This document shows, piece by piece, positions 18,333 through 26,478 of a DNA stretch of 64,000 nt (position 1 is its first letter; every line of letters starts with the position of its first letter). Origin of the DNA: Acidovorax kalamii (GTDB taxonomy: Bacteria; Pseudomonadota; Gammaproteobacteria; Burkholderiales; Burkholderiaceae_C); the NCBI RefSeq assembly GCF_002245625.1, contig NZ_NOIG01000005.1, forward strand, positions 62,001-126,000. The letters run 5' to 3'. The notes beneath the pieces are model-generated. The model did no database searches and was not told the DNA's origin. It was given only the letters and a program-made list of their open reading frames with translations. The position numbers and the translations under genes are program-made.

Positions 18333-18349
18333 TATGGAATGTATGGAAT
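18333..18349. promoter_or_regulatory. Tandem 8-bp repeat in the gcdH-gcdR intergenic region
   Basis: tatggaat occurs at 18333-18340 and again at 18342-18349, nine bases apart, so nearly one helical turn. It lies between the divergent gcdH and LysR genes, the usual place for a LysR-type binding site, and is a candidate operator or overlapping promoter element. Confidence 0.4.
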
Positions 18350-18404
18350 ACTTGCCGCAGCTAGCTTCAAGGGCTGGTGGCTTCTTTACAAGTTCCTCTT
18401 CATC

Positions 18405-19349
18405 ATGCGCCGCAACATTCCATCGACCCAAGCCCTGGCCTGTTTTGAAGTCGCCGCCCGCCACGAGAGCTACACCCGCGCCGCGCAGGAGCTGTCGCTC
18501 ACGCAAAGCGCGGTGTCGCGCCAGATCCAGGCGCTGGAAGAGTTTTTGGGCGTGGCGCTGTTTCGCCGCACGCGCCACGGCGTGGTGCTGACGCCCGCCG
18601 GAGCGCACTACGGCCGCCAGGTGGCGCGCTGGCTGCAGGGGCTGGAGCGCGACACGCTCGATGTGATGGCCCACCAGGGCGAGGGCGGCACGATCACGCT
18701 GGCGGCAGTGCCCACCTTTGCCACGCGCTGGCTCATCCCCCGCCTGCCGCAGTTGGCACAGGCGCACCCCGACATCGTGGTGCACATCGACACGCAGACG
18801 CGGCCTTTTCTGTTTGCCGACACCACGTTTGATGCCGCGCTGTACGCGGGCACGCCCGAGCAGGTGAGCAACTGGCCCGGCGTGCAGGCGCAACTGCTGA
18901 TGCACGAGGACGTGGTGCCCGTGTGTGCCCCGCGCCTGCTCGAATCGGCCGCGCCCCGGGGCCGGGGCCGCGCCCACCAGCCCGTGGCCGCTGAGGCGCT
19001 GGCCGAGCTGCCGCTGCTGCAGCAAAGCACGCGCCCGTATGGCTGGCGGCAGTGGTTTGATGCGATGGGGGTGGATGCGCCGCACGCGCTGGATGGCCCG
19101 CGCTACGAGCTGTTCTCCATGCTGGCCGTGGCCGCCACGCACGGCATGGGCGTGGCGCTGATCCCGCCGCTGCTGATCGAGGCCGAACTCGCCAGCGGCG
19201 AGCTGGTGGTGGCCTGCAACCGCCCCCTGCGCGGCGAGCGTGCCTACTACCTCATCAGCCCCGCGCAGGCCCAGCCGCCGGTGCTGGCCACCTTTGCGCG
19301 CTGGCTGCAGCACATGGCCGAAGCGGGTGGTGCCCCGGTTGCGGGATGA
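18405..19349 (+). CDS. gcdR: LysR-family regulator of glutarate genes (GcdR-like)
   Basis: A 314-residue LysR regulator starting at ATG 18405 (MRRNIPSTQALACFEVAARH). The helix-turn-helix is at residues 8-65 (ESYTRAAQELSLTQSAVSRQ). The opening and the effector-domain sequence TITLAAVPTFATRWLIPRLP place it in the GcvA/GcdR branch. The open frame extends upstream to 18111 but that part overlaps gcdH antisense and has no family sequence. Divergent placement against gcdH makes control of glutarate use by glutarate or its CoA ester the likely role. Confidence 0.92.
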   Translation: MRRNIPSTQALACFEVAARHESYTRAAQELSLTQSAVSRQIQALEEFLGVALFRRTRHGVVLTPAGAHYGRQVARWLQGLERDTLDVMAHQGEGGTITLAAVPTFATRWLIPRLPQLAQAHPDIVVHIDTQTRPFLFADTTFDAALYAGTPEQVSNWPGVQAQLLMHEDVVPVCAPRLLESAAPRGRGRAHQPVAAEALAELPLLQQSTRPYGWRQWFDAMGVDAPHALDGPRYELFSMLAVAATHGMGVALIPPLLIEAELASGELVVACNRPLRGERAYYLISPAQAQPPVLATFARWLQHMAEAGGAPVAG

Positions 19350-19436
19350 CGCGCTTGCATTGCCCCTGGCGCTGAACTAATCTGGTTGCGCGGAAGTCAG
19401 TCTTTCTTTCACCAACCCCGTTGGAGAGCGACCACC

Positions 19437-19652
19437 ATGACCACTTACCACGCTCCGCATTTCGATCCCACCGTGGACGAGATCGCAACCCTCAAGCAAC
19501 TTGAGATGGGCGAAGTCATCACGCTGCCCCACGCGCTCAAGGACCATGTTTCCGGGCGCCTGCTGGAGTGGGGGTTTGTCACCAAGGGACCTGGGGGAGA
19601 GCTGTCCATCACGGCCAGCGGCCGCCAACTGATTCGGCGGCAGGACAACTAG
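19437..19652 (+). CDS. Small hypothetical protein (71 aa)
   Basis: It starts at ATG 19437 with GGAGAG about eight bases upstream. The 71-residue product (MTTYHAPHFDPTVDEIATLK ... SGRQLIRRQDN) reads as one small winged-helix-like fold: two helices, LLEWGFVTKGPGGELSITASG as a beta-wing, and a basic tail. This suggests but does not prove DNA binding. It is a single gene between gcdR and the convergent TPR gene. Confidence 0.7.
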   Translation: MTTYHAPHFDPTVDEIATLKQLEMGEVITLPHALKDHVSGRLLEWGFVTKGPGGELSITASGRQLIRRQDN

Positions 19653-19719
19653 GTTTTTTGCGGGGGCGGTCCTCAACAGCCCGGCCCTGCCTTTGGCAGC
19701 GCCCGTTCTCTGCCGGATA

Positions 19720-21288
19720 TCACCCGCCCATCAGCCGCCGCAGCCAGGACTTTGGTTTTTCCAGATCGGCCAGGGTTTCGGCGCAGGTCTCTGCGCTGCT
19801 GGTTTGCCCCTCCAGCGTGTACAGGTGCTGGGCTTTGAGCAGCAGGGCCCGCGCTTCTTCCTTCTTGCCCAGCCGGCCCAGCGCCTTGCCCCGGCCCCAG
19901 TGGCAATAGGGCACGCTGATGCCCCGCGCAATCAACTGTTCAAACCGCTGCGCGGCCTGCGCATGGTCTCCGGCGTCGAGCAGCGCGGTGGCGTAGTTCA
20001 GGGCCACGGTGCCGTCGTCGGGGTGGGAGGCGCACCAGGCGTCGAACACCTGCAGCGCCTCCTTGGTGCGGTCCAACGCCAGCAGCGCACGCGCACGGTG
20101 CTCGCGAGGCGCCCACTGCGCGGGCTGCAGTGCCATGGCGACCTCTGCCACGGCCAGTGCGCGCGTGGCCTCGCCCTTGTTGGGGCGTCCGTTGTGCAGC
20201 AGGCAGAAGGCCAGGTTATTGAGGGCGCGGTAGCTTTCGGGGTCGTCGGCAATGGCCTGCTCGAAATAGGGGCGGGCGGCGTCAAGCTCGCCCATGTTCT
20301 TGTAGGTGGCGCCCAGCAGATTGGTCAGGAACTCGCCTTGCAGTTCGTTGGCCTGCTCCAGCGCCTGCAGGGCCTTCAGTGCGGCGGGGTAGTCGGCGCG
20401 GTCGAAATGGATCGTGGCCTCCAGCGTCAGGTGCTGGGTGGATGTGGGGTCTGCCTGCTTCAGCCGCTGCAGGTCGGCCAGCGCGGCGTCGAACTGCTCC
20501 AGGTCGCGGTAGCAGCGGGCGCGGCCAGCGCGGGGCCAGTCCCAGTCGGGTTCGCGCTCAAGCAGGTCGCTCCACTCGTCGATGGCGTCCTGGTAGCGGT
20601 CCAGCTTCTCCAGGCAGGCCGCCCGGTTGTGCTGCACGTTGTTGATGCGCCCCATCTTCTGGCGCGCAATGTCCAGAAACTCGATGGCTTTCCTGGGGCT
20701 CTTTTTCATCAGCAGCGTGCCCAGGTTGTATTCGATGGCCATGTGGTAGCTGTGCATGGGCACCTGCGCCGCGCGGATCAGGGCAATGGCCTCGTCCTCG
20801 CGGCCCAGCTCGCACAACACCTGCATCAGCAGGTTGTGCGCGCGAAAACTTGCGGGGTGGGCCTGGCAGGCCTGCCGGTAGCAGGCGGCGGCTTCTTCGG
20901 GCGCGTCCAGCGCCTTGTGGACCTTGCCCAGCGTGATCAGCGTGTCCAGGTGCGTGGGGTGGGTAGCCAGCACCTGTTGCCCCAGGGTCAGCGCCTCCTG
21001 CAGCGCGGCCCCGCCTTCGGCATGTGCAAGCAGGCAGCGCACCCAGGCATTGCCCCAGTGTGTGGCGTCCAGTGCCTGGGCAGCCTGCAGGTCGCTGCGC
21101 GCGGCCTCTGCATCTTCCAGCCGCAGGTGGATGCGAGCGCGGGCCTGCAGGGCCTCGCAGGCCGTTGGAAAGCGCTGGACGATAGAGTCCGCCAGCTCCA
21201 GGTCGTGGTCGTCGATGTCGTCGGCCGCCATCAGGGTGGCCAGCAATTGTTGAAGTTCGCCCGTTGCGGGTGTGGCGGTGGTGGTCAT
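19720..21288 (-). CDS. Tetratricopeptide-repeat protein
   Basis: A 522-residue protein made almost wholly of TPR-like helix pairs. Examples are HLDTLITLGKVHKALDAPEE, QHNRAACLEKLDRYQDAIDE, RALNNLAFCLLHNGRPNKGE and ATALLDAGDHAQAAQRFEQL. At least ten units fit. There is no signal peptide or membrane segment, so it is probably a cytoplasmic protein-interaction scaffold. The C-terminus ends KSWLRRLMGG. It is convergent with the small gene at 19437 and has a 366-bp upstream region without a gene. Confidence 0.88.
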   Translation of the reverse strand: MTTTATPATGELQQLLATLMAADDIDDHDLELADSIVQRFPTACEALQARARIHLRLEDAEAARSDLQAAQALDATHWGNAWVRCLLAHAEGGAALQEALTLGQQVLATHPTHLDTLITLGKVHKALDAPEEAAACYRQACQAHPASFRAHNLLMQVLCELGREDEAIALIRAAQVPMHSYHMAIEYNLGTLLMKKSPRKAIEFLDIARQKMGRINNVQHNRAACLEKLDRYQDAIDEWSDLLEREPDWDWPRAGRARCYRDLEQFDAALADLQRLKQADPTSTQHLTLEATIHFDRADYPAALKALQALEQANELQGEFLTNLLGATYKNMGELDAARPYFEQAIADDPESYRALNNLAFCLLHNGRPNKGEATRALAVAEVAMALQPAQWAPREHRARALLALDRTKEALQVFDAWCASHPDDGTVALNYATALLDAGDHAQAAQRFEQLIARGISVPYCHWGRGKALGRLGKKEEARALLLKAQHLYTLEGQTSSAETCAETLADLEKPKSWLRRLMGG

Positions 21289-21654
21289 GGCGATGGAGTT
21301 CCCTCTCGGATGGGCGTGGCGCTGAGTGCATCCCTTGGGTCGCAGCCCCTGGTCCGGGGGGGAGGGGTTGCGTAAGGGGGCGAATTCAGCGTTCCCTGGT
21401 AGTTGGTCTTGTGCTCTGGGCGCGGCAAGATGGCGCGCGCTGTTTATAGAGGCTGTTGGCCCGTTGCAGCCCGCCAGAGGGCCTGGATTGGTAAGCAGAT
21501 GTTTTGCGCCCCCTGTTTTGGCGAGGGCGTGGTGGGTGCGGTTGCGGGGCGGCGCACAGTGCCCAATTCAGTGGCACCTGCCGGGGTATTCGCGAGGGCA
21601 GGGCAGCCGCCGGGTTCTCGCTCTATCCTGCGGCCTTCTTTGCGAGGTCTGCGC
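21289..21654. other. Intergenic region without a recognisable gene
   Basis: 366 bp between the leftward TPR gene and the rightward lipoprotein gene. It should hold both promoters. I see no ORF with a plausible ribosome binding site and no strong hairpin. Confidence 0.5.
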
Positions 21655-22536
21655 ATGTTTCCTCTTCGCACCACCCTGGGTGTGGTTGGCTTGGTGTTGG
21701 CCGGCCTGCTGATGGCGGGCTGCAGCACCGTGAAGCTGGCCTACAACCAGGCCCCACAGCTGCTGTCGTGGCAGCTCAACCGGTACCTGGACCTGACGCA
21801 GCCGCAGGCCGAGCGGGTGCGCGACGAGCTGGCCGACCTGCACCGCTGGCACCGCGACACCCTGCTGCCCGAGCACGCCGGGCTGCTGCAAAAGCTGCGT
21901 CAGCAGCTGCCCGCCCCCATGTCCGCCGAGCAGGCCTGCCGCGCCTATGCCGACCTGCGAACCCAGATCGACCAGCTGCTGGCCCGGGCCGAGCCCTCGC
22001 TGGTGTGGCTGGCCTCGGACCTGAGCGAGTCCCAGATCCGCAGCCTGCAGAAAAAGCAGGCCGACAGCAATGCCGATTGGAAAAAAGAGTGGCTGGACCT
22101 GCCCCCGGACAAGCTGCGCGAGCACCGCTACCAGCTGCTGCTGTCGCGCACCGAAGACTTCTACGGCACCCTGCAAGAGCCCCAGAAGGCCGCGCTGCGC
22201 AGCTACATCGCCCGGTCATCCTTTGACCCGCAGCGCACCTATGCCGAGCGCCAACGCCGCCAGCAAGACCTGGTGCAGGTGCTGCGCAAGATCGCCGCAG
22301 AGCGCGGCAACACCGAGCAGGCCCGCACCCTGCTGCGCGGCTACCTGGCCCGCCTCAACACATCCCCCGATGCCGCCTACCAGCGCTACGCCGCCACGCT
22401 GGTGGACGAAGGCTGCGCCGGGTTTGCACTGGTGCACAGCGCCATGACCCCCGCCCAGCGTCTGCAGGCTGTGGCCTCCATCGGGGCCTATGAGCAGGAC
22501 TTCATCGCCCTGGCGGCGCAGCGCGTGGCGCCCTGA
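21655..22536 (+). CDS. DUF6279 family lipoprotein
   Basis: A 293-residue protein starting at ATG 21655. The signal sequence (LGVVGLVLAGLLMAGC) ends in a lipobox with lipidated Cys23, so it should be anchored to the inner face of the outer membrane or the inner membrane. The mature part is helical, starting STVKLAYNQAPQLLSWQLNR and YLDLTQPQAERVRDELADL, which is the conserved opening of DUF6279 proteins. Function is unknown. It is followed 97 bp later by a 59-residue gene in the same direction. Confidence 0.9.
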   Translation: MFPLRTTLGVVGLVLAGLLMAGCSTVKLAYNQAPQLLSWQLNRYLDLTQPQAERVRDELADLHRWHRDTLLPEHAGLLQKLRQQLPAPMSAEQACRAYADLRTQIDQLLARAEPSLVWLASDLSESQIRSLQKKQADSNADWKKEWLDLPPDKLREHRYQLLLSRTEDFYGTLQEPQKAALRSYIARSSFDPQRTYAERQRRQQDLVQVLRKIAAERGNTEQARTLLRGYLARLNTSPDAAYQRYAATLVDEGCAGFALVHSAMTPAQRLQAVASIGAYEQDFIALAAQRVAP

Positions 22537-22633
22537 CTGGGTGCAGCCAGGGTGGCAACCGGGCAACAAACCGATGGCATTGCCCGCCCATTGGAGGGAT
22601 CATCGGGGCTCTTGGCACCTGCAGGAGACCCCC

Positions 22634-22813
22634 ATGAACCAGGCTGTCTATCTGAAGCTCAAGGGCATCGTGATCCAGGACCTCATCAAAAACCCGCGCC
22701 GCGTGTCGTTTCACGAGCGGGAACTCAAGAGCGAAGGGCTGACGCCGGAGTACCGGCGCGCTGTGGAGGAGGCGCTGGAGGAGTTGCGCGCTGCGCAGCG
22801 GCGCAGGGGGTAG
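22634..22813 (+). CDS. Small hypothetical protein (59 aa)
   Basis: It starts at ATG 22634 with GCAGGAG eight bases upstream. The product (MNQAVYLKLKGIVIQDLIKN ... ELRAAQRRRG) is mostly helical and basic at the end. I do not recognise a family. It is the last chromosomal gene before the tRNA terminator and the prophage. Confidence 0.65.
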   Translation: MNQAVYLKLKGIVIQDLIKNPRRVSFHERELKSEGLTPEYRRAVEEALEELRAAQRRRG

Positions 22814-22823
22814 ACACCCAGGC

Positions 22824-22863
22824 CAATAAAAAAGTCCGCAAGAGGCAGTGCTCTTGCGGACTT
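22824..22863 (-). terminator. Intrinsic terminator of the tRNA-Leu gene
   Basis: aagtccgcaagag (22832-22844) pairs perfectly over 13 bp with ctcttgcggactt (22851-22863). On the minus strand the stem is followed by a run of T. It lies just beyond the 3' end of the tRNA-Leu fragment and was the terminator of the intact tRNA gene before prophage integration. Confidence 0.9.
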
Positions 22864-22868
22864 GTTCG

Positions 22869-22926
22869 TGGTGCCCGGGGCCGGAATCGAACCGGCACGC
22901 CTTGCGGCGGGGGATTTTGAGTCCCC
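22869..22926 (-). tRNA. Truncated tRNA-Leu(CAA): 3' 58 bp only; left attachment site of the prophage
   Basis: Read on the minus strand this contains ggggactcaaaatcccc (anticodon loop with CAA), a short variable arm, the T arm ccggttcgattccgg, the acceptor strand cccgggc, discriminator A and an encoded CCA. The 5' half (acceptor 5' strand and D arm) is absent; sequence beyond 22926 does not match a tRNA. This is what remains after a phage integrates at the anticodon/3' part of a tRNA gene. The intact copy should lie at the far prophage end, beyond 64000. Confidence 0.9.
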
Positions 22927-23022
22927 ACCAGAAACGAGCGCTGGCGCGGCCTGCGGGCCTATTTTTGGCGCATGGAGTCGGGAGTTTGTTCGCAGGATGG
23001 CGGAGTTTTTGCGCCTACGATT

Positions 23023-24048
23023 TCACCTCACCGCCCGCAGTGTCTGGGGCTTTGTCCGGTAGTGCTTTTCTGTCAGAGCCTTGCTGCTGTGCTGCAGCAG
23101 CTTGGCCGCCTGCTCCAGATCCTGCGCCAGGTCGGCGGCGAGCGAACGCATATCTCGCAGGTACATCGCCCTGATCCGTGCGCCCAGTTCCTTGTCCCCA
23201 GCCTTCTCGGCTTCCAGCGCGGCGCGGTCCCGGGCATCGTCCCAGCGGTCCCGCAGCATCGTCGGTGAGACCTGCCTCCCGGTGGCGGTGGTCAACAGCA
23301 TGACGCTGTGCGCCCGCATCGCCTCGCGCCTGGCCGCCAGCGCCGTGAGCACGGGCGACTCTGCTACAACGAACCGCACCTGCTTGCCTGTTTTGCTCGC
23401 TCGGTGGGTGATGACGCCATCGACTGGCATGCGCACGGTGCGCGCGTCGGTTATTCGCATCCCCGTGGCAGAAGCAATGTCCATGCAGTCGCGCAGCACC
23501 TGGTCGGCCTGCGCATAGACGGCGGCGAACATGGCCCCTGTCACCTCAAACTCCCGGGCCTTCTCCGGGTTCTTCCAGCCCTTCACGTCGGCCGCTGGCC
23601 ACGGTAGGCGCGTCATTCCCCACAGCTGGGCCTTGCCCCACACCACTCGCAGCAGCGACATTTCCCGGTTCCCCTGGGTCTTTGCGGTGCGGTGGTCAAG
23701 GTAGAAGCGCAGCGCGGGCAAATCCACCTCATCCCATACCATCTGCCCGAACACGGGCCGCAGCGCGCGCAGGTTCTTGGTGTAGCCCTTGCGCGTCTCG
23801 TCGCTGTCGTATGCCGGCAGCACCTCGTTCTCAAAGCGCGTGAGCGCTTCCTCGATGCGCCCGATGGTCTGCGGCCGCTTGTTGTGCAGCTGCTCCCACT
23901 GCTCAATCGCCCGGGCGTAGTCCTTGCCCAGGCGCACATCTGGCTTTCCTTCAGGCCGCATGTCGTACACGTAGTACACATAGGCCTGCCCACCCTTGCC
24001 ACGGTAGACCTTCGTTCGCAGGCGTGGGTACTTCGTGATCTTGGCCAT
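23023..24048 (-). CDS. int: Tyrosine-type phage integrase
   Basis: A 341-residue tyrosine recombinase; ATG 24048 (MAKITKYPRLRTKVYRGKGG) has an AGGAGGG-like site before it. An arm-type DNA-binding region comes first (VYYVYDMRPEGKPDVRLGKD), then a core-binding domain at about 60-160 and the catalytic domain. Visible active-site residues are Arg198 in SATGMRITDAR, Arg298 in MYLRDMR, His320 in LLQHSSKALTEKHY and nucleophile Tyr330. The usual His of the HxxR box is replaced (Met295). It lies 97 bp from the tRNA-Leu attachment fragment, the expected position, and catalyses integration into and, with an excisionase, excision from that site. Confidence 0.96.
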   Translation of the reverse strand: MAKITKYPRLRTKVYRGKGGQAYVYYVYDMRPEGKPDVRLGKDYARAIEQWEQLHNKRPQTIGRIEEALTRFENEVLPAYDSDETRKGYTKNLRALRPVFGQMVWDEVDLPALRFYLDHRTAKTQGNREMSLLRVVWGKAQLWGMTRLPWPAADVKGWKNPEKAREFEVTGAMFAAVYAQADQVLRDCMDIASATGMRITDARTVRMPVDGVITHRASKTGKQVRFVVAESPVLTALAARREAMRAHSVMLLTTATGRQVSPTMLRDRWDDARDRAALEAEKAGDKELGARIRAMYLRDMRSLAADLAQDLEQAAKLLQHSSKALTEKHYRTKPQTLRAVR

Positions 24049-24056
24049 GGGCCCTC

Positions 24057-24263
24057 CTACCTGATTGCGGCCACGTTCATGCCAGCACGGGCCAGCACGG
24101 GCTTGCCCTCCAGCCACGATTGCACATGGACGCGCGACACGATCACCCGCGAGCCGTCCTGCTTGTGCGGAATGCTGCGGAACTTGAGCCAGGCCGTCTG
24201 CTCCGCGCTGCGGGCGTAGCCTGTGAGCTGGTGAAGCTCAGCATTGCTGAGATATTCGCTCAT
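24057..24263 (-). CDS. DUF4224 protein, excisionase candidate
   Basis: 68 residues. MSEYLSNAELHQLTGYARSA and QTAWLKFRSIPHKQDGSRVI match the DUF4224 pattern, a short MerR/Xis-like winged helix with a C-terminal basic segment. Such proteins sit next to phage integrases and are likely directionality factors. It ends 8 bp before the integrase start, in the same transcript. Confidence 0.85.
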   Translation of the reverse strand: MSEYLSNAELHQLTGYARSAEQTAWLKFRSIPHKQDGSRVIVSRVHVQSWLEGKPVLARAGMNVAAIR

Positions 24264-24273
24264 TCCTGACCTC

Positions 24274-24300
24274 CAAAAAGAAAAGCCCCTTGGCGGGGCT
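24274..24300 (-). terminator. Intrinsic terminator upstream of the int-xis pair
   Basis: agcccc/ggggct stem with a T-rich tail (ttttcttttt) on the minus strand. It touches the stop codon of the small gene at 24299 and would separate int/xis from the rest of the leftward operon unless an antiterminator acts. Confidence 0.7.
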
Positions 24301-24439
24301 AGTGGGTTGTGGGAATTGGCTCCGGCTCTTCGCGCTCCGGTAGCTCTTCTTCATCCTGGTCGCGCTCATCGCGCCAGTCGGGCTGGAAGTCCCAGCGCTC
24401 GCGCTTGTCGCCGCGCTCACGTAGTCGGCGGGACGCCAT
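24299..24439 (-). CDS. Small highly charged phage protein (46 aa)
   Basis: ATG 24439; the product MASRRLRERGDKRERWDFQP ... EEPEPIPTTH is strongly basic at first and acidic later (EEELPEREEPEP). It overlaps the end of the gene upstream by 23 bp, as many genes of this operon do. No family is recognised. Confidence 0.5.
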   Translation of the reverse strand: MASRRLRERGDKRERWDFQPDWRDERDQDEEELPEREEPEPIPTTH

Positions 24440-24674
24440 GTGGTTCTCCTTCGCGCAGCTTCTGTGGATCCACCCCTGCCCAGGCCTTTGCACCGCGCTC
24501 GGTGAGCTTCGTGAGATCCGGCTCCGCAGACCGCCGCAGCGTCTCCGCTTCCACCAGCTCCGCGAACTTCTGATCCCGCACTTCCTGCCAGCGGTCATTG
24601 CTCAGGAGAGCTTGGCAGGCGTAGGTGCTGGCTTGATGGGCAAGGGCTTGGACTTTGTCAGGTGTCAGCGCCAT
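24417..24674 (-). CDS. Hypothetical phage protein (85 aa)
   Basis: ATG 24674 (MALTPDKVQALAHQASTYAC), with AGGAGG just upstream. The product is helical, with a C-terminal segment LTKLTERGAKAWAGVDPQKL. No known family is recognised. It overlaps the stop of the preceding gene by 17 bp and the next gene by 23 bp. Confidence 0.65.
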   Translation of the reverse strand: MALTPDKVQALAHQASTYACQALLSNDRWQEVRDQKFAELVEAETLRRSAEPDLTKLTERGAKAWAGVDPQKLREGEPHGVPPTT

Positions 24675-25206
24675 GCTGGCCTCCTTTGATGCCGTGGTGC
24701 CGCTCTGCGAAGCGCACACCAGCCTCAAACAACGCAGCGCCATCCTTGAACACGGAATTCGGCGTCATCATCAAGCCGTCGTGCACGATCTGATGCTCCG
24801 TCAGCGGCACCGCCCCGGCCTGCGCCTGTGGTTTGGCGCCATGGTCTTCGCAACACCCGACAGTCCCACGGCTGCAATTGCGCGGCCCATGGTAGAACGG
24901 GTTTCTCCTGCATGGCGCCCCGGCCTGCGCCTGGGTGGTGTAGAGCCATTGGATTGGTAGGTTCTCTGCCTCGGCCAGCTTGCGCGCATGCTCAGGCAAC
25001 CCGCCGACGAACACGCGGCCGCCAACACAGGCGCCCCACGGCTCCCCCGCCACTGCTGGCGGCGTGCCCCGTACAGCCTCCAGATTCGCGCGCACCGTCT
25101 CGGAGTCGTGGCACGCCTTGAACATCAGGCACGCTGCGTATGGGTGGTACTCGCCTGGCGTGCACGGCATCCCGCAGGTGCCGCATGGTCGTGTCGGCTC
25201 AGTCAT
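24658..25206 (-). CDS. Cysteine-rich hypothetical phage protein (182 aa)
   Basis: ATG 25206 with AAGGAG-like sequence upstream. The N-terminus has a CxxCxxxC cluster (RPCGTCGMPCTPGEYHPYAAC) and a second Cys/His-rich area lies near 125-145 (CRRNPFYHGPRNCSRG, CCEDHG). This suggests zinc binding. The middle GKAW-type region has no clear family. The C-terminus EAGVRFAERHHGIKG is helical. It is part of the overlapping leftward early operon. Confidence 0.65.
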   Translation of the reverse strand: MTEPTRPCGTCGMPCTPGEYHPYAACLMFKACHDSETVRANLEAVRGTPPAVAGEPWGACVGGRVFVGGLPEHARKLAEAENLPIQWLYTTQAQAGAPCRRNPFYHGPRNCSRGTVGCCEDHGAKPQAQAGAVPLTEHQIVHDGLMMTPNSVFKDGAALFEAGVRFAERHHGIKGGQHGADT

Positions 25207-25567
25207 GGTTTGCTCCTTGCTTGCACCCAATTGAACCCACTGCCAAATGACTGGACTCGCGCAATTTGCGAAGAAATTGAAAATCGTCCTGCGTCTTCGG
25301 GGTGCAGTTGCCGTACCGCAAGCCAACAATCCTTGGTTGGACGACGAGAAACGTAACGTCGCAACCTTCGGATTCGGCGGCCTCCAGCGTGCAATATGTG
25401 CCGTGAACTCCGCTTGTGGAAAACAAGACGAAATTCAGATCGTTTGCAGCCCCATCGGGGAACAACTGGCGCAGAGCTTCCATTCCATCGCCAGCGAGGC
25501 GCATGACGCCGTAGTAGGGATCGTCCTGCTCCCGGTTGGCGCTTTTTACTCTTTCCCAGAACTGCAT
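25199..25567 (-). CDS. Hypothetical phage protein (122 aa)
   Basis: ATG 25567 overlaps the stop of the gene upstream (TGATG), so translation is probably coupled. The product begins MQFWERVKSANREQDDPYYG and contains a compact alpha/beta pattern (NDLNFVLFSTSGVHGTYCTL, VTFLVVQPRIVGLRYGNCTP). No family is recognised. It ends inside the start of the Cys-rich gene. Confidence 0.7.
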   Translation of the reverse strand: MQFWERVKSANREQDDPYYGVMRLAGDGMEALRQLFPDGAANDLNFVLFSTSGVHGTYCTLEAAESEGCDVTFLVVQPRIVGLRYGNCTPKTQDDFQFLRKLRESSHLAVGSIGCKQGANHD

Positions 25568-26478
25568 CACACACCTCCTTGCTTGCGGGCTGCGAGAAAG
25601 GCCTTGGCGCGGACGAAAGCGCAGTTGGCCCGGTGTTCACCGTCCTGTTCGCCGCACTCGGGGCAGATGTAAAGCATCCGCCCGTCGTATTCGGTGCTGT
25701 AGTTATCGTGCTCGGCCAGCTCTTCCAGCAAGCCAACAGCTTCTTTCAGCCGTGCCGCATCCTCCAGCACGCTGTCTGCCGCCTGGGCGGGTGGGGTGGT
25801 GGCTGCGGCGAGCATGGCCCGGTAGCCTGCGTGGTTGAACGTGTGCGTCCTTAGCGGGTCCGATTCCTTTGCAGCGTCAAGATACGCCCAGCCCATGTGC
25901 AAAGTCGGCTCTTTCGGTGCCAATTTCCATCCATCCACCACCCCACCCGCTGGTGCCGTCACGCTGTCTGCCGGGGCACGGGCTGCGCGGTCGGCGTCAA
26001 CGTAGGCGCGCATGGCGGCATCGCTGTGCCCCTTGCCGCCCATTTGATATTGCGGCTCGGGCAACTGCGGGTAGCCCAGCACGGGCGCTGGCCGGCTGTC
26101 TGCCTGGGGCGTGGGGGAGGGCTGGGGTGCTGCAGAGCAGATGACGGCACGGGCGTCTTCTATCAGAGACAGGAAAGAACCCTTGCACCGTATGAGCCCC
26201 TGCTTATCGACGTAGTGAGTTCCCTGCGCTTGGTCATCGCCCTCATCGGTTGCGACCGCCAGCCGCTTGGCAATCGCCAGCAGTTCGTCCATGCCTGCCG
26301 CAGCCGATGGGGCGGGCTGCTGTGCCTCTACCAGGGCGGCAAGGTGGTCTTCGTAGCGCACCCACGGCCCGTCTTTGTTCGGGATGACGGCAGGAACGTG
26401 TTTGCTGTCGATGCAGTCAACAACCTCGTAACGGGTGATGGTGCGCAGCGCTTCTGGCGCCCCTTGTTGGTTTGTCAT
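25567..26478 (-). CDS. Hypothetical phage protein (303 aa) with C-terminal zinc ribbon
   Basis: The N-terminal part (ITRYEVVDCIDSKHVPAVIP, WVRYEDHLAALVEAQQPAPS) resembles the mosaic ead/Ea22-like proteins of temperate phages, which are built from short exchangeable segments. A long low-complexity Pro/Ala region follows. The end has CPECGEQDGEHRANC, a zinc-knuckle pattern. ATG 26478 overlaps the methyltransferase stop by 4 bp (ATGA). Its role is not known. Confidence 0.65.
   Translation of the reverse strand: MTNQQGAPEALRTITRYEVVDCIDSKHVPAVIPNKDGPWVRYEDHLAALVEAQQPAPSAAAGMDELLAIAKRLAVATDEGDDQAQGTHYVDKQGLIRCKGSFLSLIEDARAVICSAAPQPSPTPQADSRPAPVLGYPQLPEPQYQMGGKGHSDAAMRAYVDADRAARAPADSVTAPAGGVVDGWKLAPKEPTLHMGWAYLDAAKESDPLRTHTFNHAGYRAMLAAATTPPAQAADSVLEDAARLKEAVGLLEELAEHDNYSTEYDGRMLYICPECGEQDGEHRANCAFVRAKAFLAARKQGGV

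Noticed and set aside
22869-22957. A complete tRNA-Leu gene at the prophage border
   Set aside because: Only the 3' part from the anticodon stem is present; the D arm and 5' acceptor strand are missing.
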